NCBI GenBank assembly: GCA_964600665.1
Contig: CAZRKC010000019.1
Location: 1-39,178, forward strand
From: CAZRKC01 sp964600665
GTDB lineage: Bacteria; Bacillota; SLNR01
Direction: 5' to 3'
DNA length: 39,178 bases
The position numbers and the translations under genes were made by a program. Shown in pieces: positions 32,155-39,178 of this stretch. The notes under the pieces were generated by a model that saw nothing but the letters and a program-made list of their open reading frames with translations, was not told the DNA's origin and searched no databases. How positions within the stretch are numbered: the first letter of the stretch is position 1; every line of letters begins with the position of its first letter.

Positions 32155-32844
32155 GTGGCTATAGAAAAAAAAGAAACTAGGGAATCCTATGTTTATCGTA
32201 AATTAAAAAGTGCCATCCTAAGTCGAAAAATTGCTCCTGGTCAGCAATTACTAGAAGATATGATATCAAAGACATTACAGACCAGCCGCACCCCGGTTCG
32301 GAACGCTTTGCAAGCATTACATGAAGAAGGCCTCGTCGACTTAGTTGCCAACAGGGGTGCTTTTGTTGTGGACCCATCTACAGAAGAAATCGACGATGCA
32401 TTTTTTGTGCGAGAAGAGTTGGAGGTCATCGCTTGGAGTGCTGCTATTAATCGATTTGATGTAAATCATATCGCAATATTAAGGGGTATCATAGCTGATG
32501 AAGCACGCGCAATCGCGAACGAAGATTTTTCGCAATATTTAGAAAAAAATCAAACACTGCATCTATACCCTGCTATAGTTTTGCATAACATCTACCTTGA
32601 AGAATTTCTCAGTAAAATCATCAATCGGACCAGCATATTTTTAACTTTGTATGATGTCTTTTTTGATCGTCATCCATCAGAGATTCGATCACTAACGGAT
32701 CATACAGCTATTGTTGAGGCGGTTGAGAAAAAGGATATTCACCAATTGATCAAAATCATTCGTGAGCACATCAAATCAAGCCACGATGATCTACAGCTCC
32801 GGAATTTGCAGTATGTATCGCTGGAGAAAGCAATTATCGATTAA
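32155..32844 (+). CDS. GntR family transcriptional regulator (FCD type)
   Basis: A 229-aa regulator. The N-terminal winged helix is typical of GntR (YRKLKSAILSRKIAPGQQLLEDMISKTL, then SRTPVRNALQALHEEGLVDLVANRGAFV). The C-terminal part is all helical, like the FCD ligand-binding domain that usually senses an organic acid, often with a bound metal. It has a GTG start after AAAGGG and lies 27 bp behind the opine-dehydrogenase-like gene, so it probably controls that operon, perhaps by the inverted repeat at 30932-30942. Confidence 0.9.
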   Translation: MAIEKKETRESYVYRKLKSAILSRKIAPGQQLLEDMISKTLQTSRTPVRNALQALHEEGLVDLVANRGAFVVDPSTEEIDDAFFVREELEVIAWSAAINRFDVNHIAILRGIIADEARAIANEDFSQYLEKNQTLHLYPAIVLHNIYLEEFLSKIINRTSIFLTLYDVFFDRHPSEIRSLTDHTAIVEAVEKKDIHQLIKIIREHIKSSHDDLQLRNLQYVSLEKAIID

Positions 32845-32878
32845 CTCTGGCTTGTGCTGATTACGAGTCGGTCGGTTC

Positions 32879-32906
32879 TTGCTTTTATTTTTTCTTTTGA
32901 TATAAT
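32879..32906 (+). promoter_or_regulatory. Promoter of the small orphan gene at 32943
   Basis: TTGCTT at 32879-32884 and TATAAT at 32901-32906 with a 16-bp, very T-rich spacer. Confidence 0.6.
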
Positions 32907-32942
32907 GGCAATGAGGGTGAAATCAATTCTAAGGGGTAGCTC

Positions 32943-33335
32943 ATGTATAGAGACAAATTATTGGCTAGTCTAAACCACGGTGAGATGACGGATTTGCAGC
33001 AATGCCACTTAAAGCATGAATTTACGAGTTCATTGGAAGAATTGGGCTTTGTACTACAGAAAAACACCAAGAATCATGTAGCTTATCAACATCAAGTGCA
33101 TCCAGAGATCTATATCGTGCTTAGTACGGATCCAAATAGCAGTCTAAATACAGAAACCCTCCATAGGCTGCCATGGGGATACTGGGAGTTGCAAGACAGC
33201 AACGGGCTTTCAATTCACCACAAATGCTGTGCAGACCCAGGGCGAAAGGAATCTTGCTGTCAAGGATTTTGGTTGGATGGTGTGGAAGCTATTCGAAGTT
33301 TTCTCACACTCCAGACAGAAGCGAAGCACTCATAA
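32943..33335 (+). CDS. Hypothetical protein with paired cysteines
   Basis: A 130-aa soluble protein I do not recognise. It has a mixed alpha/beta composition, with a segment YQHQVHPEIYIVLSTDP in the middle. The C-terminal third carries two cysteine pairs close to histidines (HHKCCADPG and ESCCQGFW), a possible metal or Fe-S site. There is no signal peptide or membrane helix. A clear promoter and an AAGGGG ribosome-binding site support that it is a gene, and a terminator follows right after it. Confidence 0.7.
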   Translation: MYRDKLLASLNHGEMTDLQQCHLKHEFTSSLEELGFVLQKNTKNHVAYQHQVHPEIYIVLSTDPNSSLNTETLHRLPWGYWELQDSNGLSIHHKCCADPGRKESCCQGFWLDGVEAIRSFLTLQTEAKHS

Positions 33336-33348
33336 TTATTTCTTTCCC

Positions 33349-33370
33349 GCTGCCGCTGGCAGCCTTTTTT
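33349..33370 (+). terminator. Intrinsic terminator between the orphan gene and the HAD gene
   Basis: GCTGCC-gct-GGCAGC followed by CTTTTTT. It ends only 3 bp before the AAGGAGG ribosome-binding site of the next gene. That gene then either depends on read-through, making this an attenuator, or has another promoter inside the orphan gene. Confidence 0.8.
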
Positions 33371-33383
33371 CTAAGGAGGAATC

Positions 33384-34028
33384 ATGGTGGCAAAATATCT
33401 GTTCCTGTCTGACTTTGATGGTACAATTACATTAATAGATACTGTTGAGGCGATGGTTGATCGGTTTGCGCGAGGTGAATATGCCCAAATTAACCAACAA
33501 TGGAGAGACAAAGTGTTGGATACAGAAACAACCGCAAAACGAATATTGGAGATGTTTGCCGCTACAGAAGATGAGTTGAGGGAATTTCTGAATAATATCG
33601 CAATAGACCCCTTTTTTACAGAATTTGTCCATGAGGTTCAAGCGCGGGAAGATCGGTTGATGATTACGAGTGACGGGTATGATTACAATATTGATCTGAT
33701 TATGAATCGCGAAGGCTTGGGGCATATCCCGTTTTATGCAAATCATTTGATTATCCGTGAACATGAATTTTCAATGAGTTGTGGTTTTTTTAATCCACAA
33801 TGTGGGTTGTGTGGGACTTGCAAACGGCTTCTGATGGACCGGCTACGAAGTCAGCATGAAATCGTAGTCTATATTGGTGATGGTTTTTCAGACATGTGTG
33901 TATCGGAATATGCAGACATTGTATTAGCAAAAGGACGTTTGATTACGTTCTGCCGGGAAAACAGGTTGCCCTGTATTGAAGTAGAAGGGTTTTCTGATAT
34001 CCTGGAATGGTACCGTACAGTGGACTGA
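33384..34028 (+). CDS. HAD-superfamily phosphatase (MtnX-like, subfamily IB)
   Basis: A 214-aa HAD phosphatase. Motif I is LSDFDGTIT at residues 8-16, motif II is LMITSDGYDY near residue 92, and motif IV is YIGDGFSDMCVSEYAD near residue 165. The CGFFNPQCGLCGTCK insert between them is typical of MtnX-like proteins, which dephosphorylate an intermediate of methionine salvage; other phosphomonoesterase roles are equally possible because no other mtn gene is present here. Strong AAGGAGG ribosome-binding site. Confidence 0.85.
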   Translation: MVAKYLFLSDFDGTITLIDTVEAMVDRFARGEYAQINQQWRDKVLDTETTAKRILEMFAATEDELREFLNNIAIDPFFTEFVHEVQAREDRLMITSDGYDYNIDLIMNREGLGHIPFYANHLIIREHEFSMSCGFFNPQCGLCGTCKRLLMDRLRSQHEIVVYIGDGFSDMCVSEYADIVLAKGRLITFCRENRLPCIEVEGFSDILEWYRTVD

Positions 34029-34105
34029 AATGAGAAGGATTCACAACTTCGTTTGTGGAATAGGTCTTTAGGCAATGAAAACCCAACGAACTGGAGGCGG
34101 TTTAA

Positions 34106-34462
34106 ATGGTCAGTCAAATGGGAGATACCGGTTGTGTTCATGAGGAGAGTTCCTCATCCTCCCAAGGAAATGTTGTCCGTATCGCTTGCCCATGCGGCCA
34201 GGAGTTTCATTTTGACGCTTCGTCCATGGAAATCCATTGCCCTGCGTGCGCACGCGCGTATTCGGGGGGATTTAATATTGAAGCAGAATTGATGAGCATA
34301 CGGAGCGGCATGGTCCTTGAAATTGTTCGTGGAGGGGGCAGAGGGGATAACCCTGAAGAAGTGATCGACAAAATATTGAAAGAAAAATATACTCCAGAGA
34401 AGCTCGCGTCATGTTTCTGGAGTATCATCAAAAGCGAACCATCGGTTTTTCTGATGGAATAG
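34106..34462 (+). CDS. Hypothetical zinc-ribbon-like protein
   Basis: A 118-aa protein of unknown function. After a serine-rich start, two CxxC-like knuckles (CPCGQEF at residues 28-34 and CPACARAYSG near 45-54) look like a small zinc ribbon. They are followed by a helical region (NPEEVIDKILKEKYTPEKLASC). The ATG follows GGAGGCGG. A terminator stem begins 15 nt after the stop. No homologue is recognised. Confidence 0.7.
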   Translation: MVSQMGDTGCVHEESSSSSQGNVVRIACPCGQEFHFDASSMEIHCPACARAYSGGFNIEAELMSIRSGMVLEIVRGGGRGDNPEEVIDKILKEKYTPEKLASCFWSIIKSEPSVFLME

Positions 34463-34477
34463 TTACTGTCGCTTTAT

Positions 34478-34500
34478 ACTGCACCAGATGGTGCAGTTTT
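34478..34500 (+). terminator. Intrinsic terminator before the threonine dehydratase gene
   Basis: ACTGCACC-agat-GGTGCAGT followed by TTT. The stem is solid, the T-run short. It lies 30 bp before the next start codon, so it may also act as a leader terminator. Confidence 0.65.
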
Positions 34501-34530
34501 CATATAACCAGTAATTACGATTGGGGTGTT

Positions 34531-35496
34531 ATGATGAGAGACATAACTCTGTTGGACATTTTTAATGCGTACACAAGAATAAAAGATATTGTCAGGCAGA
34601 CGCCATTTGAAGAAGTGGTAACAAGCGATCAGAATGAAGAGGGCAGGATTTATCTGAAATGTGAGAATCGCCAAATCACAGGATCTTTCAAAATTAGGGG
34701 TGCCGTCAACAAGATTGCTTCATTATCTGCTGTTGAGAAAAGCAAAGGTGTGATTACCGCATCATCTGGGAACCATGCCCAAGGAGTGGCATATGCTGCC
34801 CAAATGTACCGGCTTCATGCGAAAGTGATTGTTCCCATATCAACTCCGATTAATAAAATTAATGCGACTAAAAAACTTGGTGCAGAAGTAATTATTGCCG
34901 GAGATACTTATGATCACTCGGAACTCATAGCTCTGGATCTAGCAGATAGAGAGAATATGACATACATCCACGCATTCAATGATCCAGAAGTGATTGCTGG
35001 ACAAGGAACAGTCGGTTTGGAAATGATGCTGGAGCAACCGAGTCTTGACCAAATCATCATCCCCGCTGGTGGTGGGGGATTAATGACAGGAATTGCGATC
35101 TGTGCAAAATTGATAAATCCACATATAAGAATCATTGGTGTGCAATCAGAAGCTTCAGCACCATGGTATTATGCCATGAAAGCTGGACGTGTTGTTGATG
35201 TTGCGTATGAAGAAACGCTGGCAGACGGTTTAGCAGGGAAAATACTGGATGAGACTTTTCAGCTTGCCCGTCAATATATCGACCAGATTGTATTAGTCAA
35301 AGAGACCGACATTGCCGAAGCAATTCGATGGCTCATGAGTAAAAAACAAATTGTTGAAGGTTCTGGTGCAGTTGGTATAGCTGCTCTTCAAATTGGAGCC
35401 GCGCCATTGATTGGCCGAACAGGAGTTGTACTCAGCGGTGGTAATATCGATTTGGATAAGCTACAGAAAATTTTAAATGGCACAAATAGTCAGTAG
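34531..35496 (+). CDS. Threonine dehydratase (PLP-dependent, short catabolic type)
   Basis: A 321-aa fold-type II PLP enzyme that deaminates threonine (or serine) to 2-oxobutyrate (or pyruvate). The PLP lysine is in ITGSFKIRGAVNKI near residue 56, the SSGNHAQGVAYAAQ loop is near 80, and the phosphate-binding glycine loop is IPAGGGGLMTG near 180. It lacks the C-terminal regulatory ACT domains of biosynthetic IlvA and matches the TdcB length. The open frame extends upstream to 34411, but adjacent ATGs at 34531 and 34534 after GGGGTG are the likely starts; the second has better spacing. A racemase of the same fold is a less likely alternative. Confidence 0.9.
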   Translation: MMRDITLLDIFNAYTRIKDIVRQTPFEEVVTSDQNEEGRIYLKCENRQITGSFKIRGAVNKIASLSAVEKSKGVITASSGNHAQGVAYAAQMYRLHAKVIVPISTPINKINATKKLGAEVIIAGDTYDHSELIALDLADRENMTYIHAFNDPEVIAGQGTVGLEMMLEQPSLDQIIIPAGGGGLMTGIAICAKLINPHIRIIGVQSEASAPWYYAMKAGRVVDVAYEETLADGLAGKILDETFQLARQYIDQIVLVKETDIAEAIRWLMSKKQIVEGSGAVGIAALQIGAAPLIGRTGVVLSGGNIDLDKLQKILNGTNSQ

Positions 35497-35541
35497 GACA
35501 ATGAACAAAATTGAAGATTGGATGACCGAGGAGGGAGTAAT

Positions 35542-36513
35542 ATGTTAAGCCATGTTCAAAAACACTTAAATATTGTTGCTTTGATCGTTTTGGTTAGTAT
35601 CGCATCTGGTTGTGTTAATAAGACAGAAACGACCTTGATTAATGCTGCTGCTGAAGGCAAAGTGTCTGTTTTAGAATCACTCCTTGCGAAAGATATTGAT
35701 GTAAATTTGAAGGATGAGCAAGGGAATACTGCTTTGGTGGCAGCTGCAAAAAATGGGCAGAATGGTGCAATCCAAATTTTGATCGAACATGAGGCCGATA
35801 TCAATAGTTCTAACAATCAAGGAGAGACTGCATTAATGGTCGCATCCGAGAAAGGGTATGCTGCTGTTGTACAACTATTACTTGATCAAGAAGCCGATGT
35901 TCATATAAGAGATAATCTTGGAAAGACAGCGTTGATCTTAGCTTCTCAATTTGGCTATGTCAACGTGGTCCAACTGTTGATTGACGCAGGCGCTCGATCA
36001 ACAGATCGGGACAATACGGGTGATGATGCTCTACTTAAGGCAGCAAGTGAAGGATTTACAGGTGTCATTCAAGTTTTGCTCGATGCCTCAGCGTCCGTGG
36101 CAACTCGTAATAATGATGGGGCCACAGCCCTGATGGCTGCTTGCACGAATGGTCACTCCGACACGGTTAAATTACTGATAACCCGTGGGGCAGATGTCAA
36201 CGTACGCACAAATGACAGCAAGACTTTGCTTATGGTCACAACAGAAGCATCACAACCTATTATTGCTGATATCCTTCTAACTGCAGGATCACGCATTGAT
36301 GATCGTGACAATGAAGGTCGTACCGCACTCGTTCATGCAGTACTCAAATCAGATAAGGCGATGGTGCAGATGTTATTGAGTAAAGGTCCAGATCGTAATG
36401 CACGAGATAATTATGAGAAAACTGCATTGGATTATGCGAAGGAAATCGGGAATGCTGACATCATCGGTTTACTGGAAGTCCCAGTATCCGTCGATGAACA
36501 AGGTGGCAGTTAA
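35542..36513 (+). CDS. Ankyrin-repeat lipoprotein
   Basis: A 323-aa protein with a signal segment (LNIVALIVLVSIASGC) whose cysteine near residue 24 could be lipidated. About nine ankyrin repeats follow, each about 33 residues with the T/xAL-xxAxxxG consensus (NTALVAAAKNG, ETALMVASEKG, KTALILASQFG, ATALMAACTNG and so on). The repeats fill the rest of the protein. Ankyrin domains bind protein partners, so this is probably a surface-anchored binding protein; the partner is unknown. The ATG at 35542 follows GAGGAGGGAG; the frame opens eight codons earlier. Confidence 0.88.
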   Translation: MLSHVQKHLNIVALIVLVSIASGCVNKTETTLINAAAEGKVSVLESLLAKDIDVNLKDEQGNTALVAAAKNGQNGAIQILIEHEADINSSNNQGETALMVASEKGYAAVVQLLLDQEADVHIRDNLGKTALILASQFGYVNVVQLLIDAGARSTDRDNTGDDALLKAASEGFTGVIQVLLDASASVATRNNDGATALMAACTNGHSDTVKLLITRGADVNVRTNDSKTLLMVTTEASQPIIADILLTAGSRIDDRDNEGRTALVHAVLKSDKAMVQMLLSKGPDRNARDNYEKTALDYAKEIGNADIIGLLEVPVSVDEQGGS

Positions 36514-36738
36514 ATCCGCTGAGGTCATCAGGTAATTACAACGAACCGTCTAAGTAACGAAATGCCTGAGTCATCTTTGGAGTCATCCTGAGAACTCGAT
36601 ATCCGTTGTTCAGTTAATGGTTTCATGGTGGGGAGTCGTTTACACAAACAGATCCCGACAATAAAGGCAATTGAAAAAAAGGGAAATGTATTGATTCTGA
36701 TGAAACAGTTGTGGTCAACTTAAGCTGGAGGGATAGGT

Positions 36739-36972
36739 GTGCGGAAGTATCTTGCCCCGATTGTGATTGTTTTTCTGGTTTTATCCTGGATTGTTTTTCA
36801 AGGTTTTAGCTTATTATTTTTCTCAGAACAAGTGGGGACACAAATTCCTGTAACAGTAAAAATTATTGGCTTGGGATTTGTGACCTTGTTTAGTGTAGCG
36901 ATAATTACCGTTTTGATCCAGCGTATGAAGGAGATCAAGGAGGATGATAAGGATGATCTTAGTCAATACTGA
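36739..36972 (+). CDS. Small membrane protein of unknown function
   Basis: A 77-aa protein with two predicted membrane helices (YLAPIVIVFLVLSWIVFQGF at residues 4-23 and IIGLGFVTLFSVAIITVLI near 42-60) and a charged C-terminal tail (MKEIKEDDKDDLSQY). It starts with GTG after GGAGGGAT. Its end overlaps the ribosome-binding site and start of the YbjQ-family gene, indicating coupling. A small membrane partner next to YbjQ proteins would make sense, but the function is unknown. Confidence 0.75.
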   Translation: MRKYLAPIVIVFLVLSWIVFQGFSLLFFSEQVGTQIPVTVKIIGLGFVTLFSVAIITVLIQRMKEIKEDDKDDLSQY

Positions 36973-37264
36973 TTACATTCCAGGACGAGAGTTTAAAGTT
37001 CTGGGAATGGTAAAAGGGTCCACAATCCAGTCAAAACATCTTGGGAAAGACATCATGAGTGCTTTAAAAACTCTGGTTGGTGGTGAGTTGACTGCTTATA
37101 CTGAAATGATGTCAGAAGCACGGGCAAAGGCCACAAAAAGAATGGTAGAAGAGGCACAATCTTTAGGTGCTGATGCAATCATCAACATTCGATATGGTTC
37201 CAGTGCCGTTATGTCGGGTGCAGCTGAAATCATGGCATATGGTACAGCCGTCCGATTTATCTAA
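36953..37264 (+). CDS. YbjQ / UPF0145 family protein
   Basis: A 103-aa protein of the YbjQ (UPF0145) family, once called a heavy-metal-binding domain; members form small pentamers. Family blocks are LGMVKGSTIQSKHLGKDI near residue 17, LVGGELTAYTEMMSEAR near 42, and a C-terminal SLGADAIINIRYGSS. The frame starts at ATG 36944, but that ATG abuts the AGGAGG site; ATG 36953 has nine bases of spacing. The role is unknown. Confidence 0.88.
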   Translation: MILVNTDYIPGREFKVLGMVKGSTIQSKHLGKDIMSALKTLVGGELTAYTEMMSEARAKATKRMVEEAQSLGADAIINIRYGSSAVMSGAAEIMAYGTAVRFI

Positions 37265-37367
37265 GTCAATGAGAGACGATATGTTAAGAACATCGACATT
37301 GATTAAAGGCAGCCTGCCTTGAAACTCAAGTCAAGGGTCGAACATGCTGTTCAAGGAGGCACATGGT

Positions 37368-38144
37368 ATGGGGCAAATCAAACTCGTAATGCTTGATTTG
37401 GATGGAACAACATATCAACGCGGAAAACTCATCCCTGGAGCGATTGATACAATCGAAAATCTCAAAGTGAATGGCTTCAGGAAAGTATTTCTCACGAATA
37501 CGGATTCGGTGCCACCATCATCAGTGGTTTCCAGATTAAATAGACTTGGAATTCCAGTTGAAGCACATGAAGTATTTTCACCACCCGTTGCTGTCGCGAA
37601 TTTTCTGACTCGTAATCGAATGGAAATGAGTTTCTTTCTGGTTTCAGAAACGCTAAAACCATATTTCGCCAAGTTTCCGCAAAGTGACAGTGATCCAAAG
37701 TGGGTTGTTGTTGGTGATTTGGCACAAAAAGTGAATTATCAAGACCTTAATCAAGCTTTCCGGTGTTTGCATCAAGGAGCCGATCTGATTGCGATGAACA
37801 AAGGACGCTGGATCGACCGATCGGACGGTGTCCATCTTGACACCGGACCATTTGTAGCACTATTAGAATTTGCCAGTCGAAAAACAGCACGGATCATGGG
37901 AAAGCCCTCGGTGGATTATATGACTGAGGTGATGGATCTATGCAATGTTTCCCCTCAAGAATGTGTAATGATTGGTGATGACGTGGAAATTGACATTCGT
38001 GGCGCTCATGAAATCGGTGCAAGTAGCATCCTCGTTCGGACGGGAGCATATAATCAACAGATTCTTAATGATTCACCTTGGAAACCCGATCGGATCATCG
38101 ATTCCATTGCAGATCTTACCCATGTGATTGCTAACTGGTCATGA
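37368..38144 (+). CDS. HAD-superfamily hydrolase, subfamily IIA (NagD/LHPP-like)
   Basis: A 258-aa HAD phosphatase. Motif I is VMLDLDGTTYQRGKLIPGA at residues 7-25, motif II is KVFLTNTDS near 43, and motifs III/IV are GKPSVDYM near 180 and CVMIGDDVEIDIRGAHEIGA near 203. The C2 cap between them is that of the NagD/LHPP group, which acts on nucleotide or protein-histidine/lysine phosphates. The substrate is unknown. ATG 37368 has AAGGAGG at eight bases; the frame opens at 37344. Confidence 0.88.
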   Translation: MGQIKLVMLDLDGTTYQRGKLIPGAIDTIENLKVNGFRKVFLTNTDSVPPSSVVSRLNRLGIPVEAHEVFSPPVAVANFLTRNRMEMSFFLVSETLKPYFAKFPQSDSDPKWVVVGDLAQKVNYQDLNQAFRCLHQGADLIAMNKGRWIDRSDGVHLDTGPFVALLEFASRKTARIMGKPSVDYMTEVMDLCNVSPQECVMIGDDVEIDIRGAHEIGASSILVRTGAYNQQILNDSPWKPDRIIDSIADLTHVIANWS

Positions 38145-38270
38145 TCACTACATTGCTTAATAGGTAATAGAAGGGTTATTCAAAATTATAAATTAATCCA
38201 AGGTATTTTGACCTTCCGCGAAAACAGACGCCTTTTTGAAATATCGAATTTAATTACGGGAGGTGATGAT

Positions 38271-38837
38271 ATGGTTCTAAGTATATTTGCGTTGATCAGT
38301 GAAAAGATTCGTAAACGAAATCAAAGCATGGACATGGGACGAGCGGCTCGAGCAAATGAATGCGAAGAAATTCGTCGATTAGTCACAGTCGACGGAGTCG
38401 ATCCAAATATCCTAGATGGAGAAGGTTCAACTCCATTGATGCAAGCTGCCGGTAGAGGGAATTATGAATGTGTGAAGCTTCTGCTGGAACTTGGAGCAAA
38501 TGTACAGATGAGAGAAACGAGAAAAGGGTTGAGCGCACTCAAATTTGCCTTAGCGAGAGGATATGAGGATGTTGCCCGCCTGCTATTGGACCATGGCGCA
38601 GACCCCAACGAAACTGATAACTTAAATCGCACTCCGCTCATATTTGCAGCGGGGCAGGGCAACATTGAGCTGGTACGTTTGTTGTTGGAGCTTGGAGCAG
38701 ATCCGAATATCAAGGATGGGTATGGGAATGCACCGATTACGGTTGCAGAAGATACTCACCATATGGAGATCCGTGAGCTTTTACTGGAGCATGGAGCACA
38801 GCCGGTAGAACGGTTTTATCTTGGGGATGAGACTTGA
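38271..38837 (+). CDS. Ankyrin-repeat protein (cytoplasmic)
   Basis: A 188-aa protein made of about five ankyrin repeats (STPLMQAAGRGNYECVKLLL, LSALKFALARGYEDVARLLL, RTPLIFAAGQGNIELVRLLL and a degenerate one), ending HGAQPVERFYLGDET. It has no clear signal peptide, so unlike the lipoprotein at 35542 it is probably cytoplasmic. The ATG at 38271 follows GGGAGGTG; the open frame extends to 38208. It is the second ankyrin gene within 3 kb. Confidence 0.85.
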   Translation: MVLSIFALISEKIRKRNQSMDMGRAARANECEEIRRLVTVDGVDPNILDGEGSTPLMQAAGRGNYECVKLLLELGANVQMRETRKGLSALKFALARGYEDVARLLLDHGADPNETDNLNRTPLIFAAGQGNIELVRLLLELGADPNIKDGYGNAPITVAEDTHHMEIRELLLEHGAQPVERFYLGDET

Positions 38838-38898
38838 TAATAATCATTTGATCTTTTTATGATAGGTCGCCAATAGAATTTGGGAATAGGGGGTTCAC

Positions 38899-39087
38899 AT
38901 GGATAACACGAAACGATTGACACTCTCTTCAACAGATAGAAGGATTTCCGGGGTGTGTGGAGGGATTGCAGCGTATTTTAATGTAGATTCGACTTTAATT
39001 CGCCTGTTGTGGGTGGCTTTCAGCCTTGCATACGGAAGTGGTTTAATTATGTATATTATATGTGCACTGGTGATCCCCAAAGAATAA
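38899..39087 (+). CDS. PspC domain protein
   Basis: A 62-aa protein that is essentially one PspC domain: KRLTLSSTDRRISGVCGGIA at residues 5-24, then AYFNVDSTLIRLLWVAFSL and a membrane helix YGSGLIMYIICALVIP. In E. coli PspC is an inner-membrane part of the phage-shock envelope-stress response; short PspC proteins in Firmicutes are of less certain function. No other psp gene is in the window. The GGGGG ribosome-binding site supports the start. The IS terminus begins 37 bp after its stop. Confidence 0.9.
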   Translation: MDNTKRLTLSSTDRRISGVCGGIAAYFNVDSTLIRLLWVAFSLAYGSGLIMYIICALVIPKE

Positions 39088-39124
39088 ATTATTTGAAAAT
39101 GAGTACAAAAAAGGTGCCCAAGAC

Positions 39125-39178
39125 TGAACTGACCCTCCCAAAGTAGACCATCGAATTCATTAAAGATGATCTACAAGG
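39125..39178. mobile_element. Terminus of an IS3-like insertion sequence (right window end)
   Basis: The exact inverted copy of bases 1-54. The IS boundary is at 39125 (TGAACTGACCC) and the IS body would extend to the right, outside the window. The flank AAAAAAGGTGCCC just before it looks like one arm of a terminator that the IS has split. Confidence 0.7.

Noticed and set aside
36514..36738. Possible small gene or regulatory RNA between the ankyrin lipoprotein and the membrane protein
   Set aside because: Only a short direct repeat (GAGTCATC twice) is visible; no promoter-terminator pair and no ORF with a ribosome-binding site.
37307..37325. Terminator after the YbjQ gene (AAGGCA-gcc-TGCCTT)
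   Set aside because: The stem is only six pairs with a 3-nt loop and no T-run follows.
1..39178. A 39-kb composite transposon bounded by inverted IS copies
   Set aside because: The content is core metabolism and replication (purine operon, dnaE, pyk) with no resistance or mobile cargo; a contig break at a repeated IS is the simpler reading.

Overview
The window looks like a chromosomal contig from an anaerobic, low-to-mid-GC Firmicute, most likely a Clostridia-class (Peptococcaceae-like) bacterium. The grounds are a pyruvate formate-lyase with its radical-SAM activase, a B. subtilis-type purine operon (separate purS, purQ and small purL; an Fe-S type purF), a DnaE polymerase near pyruvate kinase and fxsA, strong AGGAGG ribosome-binding sites, and several TTG/GTG starts. 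The species cannot be named from the sequence. Both window ends carry the same 54-bp terminus of an IS3-like insertion sequence in opposite orientation, so the contig probably stops at a repeated IS.

Layout. (1) 123-3172, minus strand: pflB-pflA, preceded by a promoter, a recognisable ZTP (pfl-motif) riboswitch aptamer and an overlapping intrinsic terminator. (2) 3489-15240, plus strand: the complete purine operon purE-B-C-S-Q-L-F-M-N-H-D, with a promoter and a PurR-type PurBox, ending in a bidirectional terminator. purK is missing from its usual place. (3) 15289-18606: a small coiled-coil protein, a divergent lipoprotein, a Na/Pi cotransporter-PhoU protein and an MTH1187-family protein. (4) 18813-26522: dnaE, a PHP phosphoesterase, NAD-malic enzyme, pyruvate kinase and fxsA. 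(5) 26523-26904: a gene-free stretch with a good promoter and terminator that bracket a candidate small RNA. (6) 26905-32844: an accessory metabolic block with a YtcJ-like amidohydrolase and its MerR/XRE/cupin regulator on the minus strand, and, divergently, an isopropylmalate/homocitrate-synthase-like enzyme, an opine-dehydrogenase-like enzyme and a GntR/FCD regulator. (7) 32943-39087: small orphan proteins, two HAD phosphatases, threonine dehydratase, two ankyrin-repeat proteins, a YbjQ protein and a PspC protein.

How it fits together. The most coherent unit is the divergent pfl/pur region. PFL makes formate, which formate-tetrahydrofolate ligase (not in this window) can turn into the 10-formyl-THF used by PurN and PurH. 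ZTP/ZMP accumulates when 10-formyl-THF runs short, so a ZTP riboswitch on pflB would raise formate supply exactly when the neighbouring purine pathway stalls. The second interesting block pairs a Claisen-type synthase with an opine dehydrogenase and two regulators; its substrate cannot be read from sequence. No tRNA, rRNA, CRISPR array or phage gene was seen. Gaps not listed as features (for example 18646-18812, 36514-36738, 38145-38270) hold no gene I can support.
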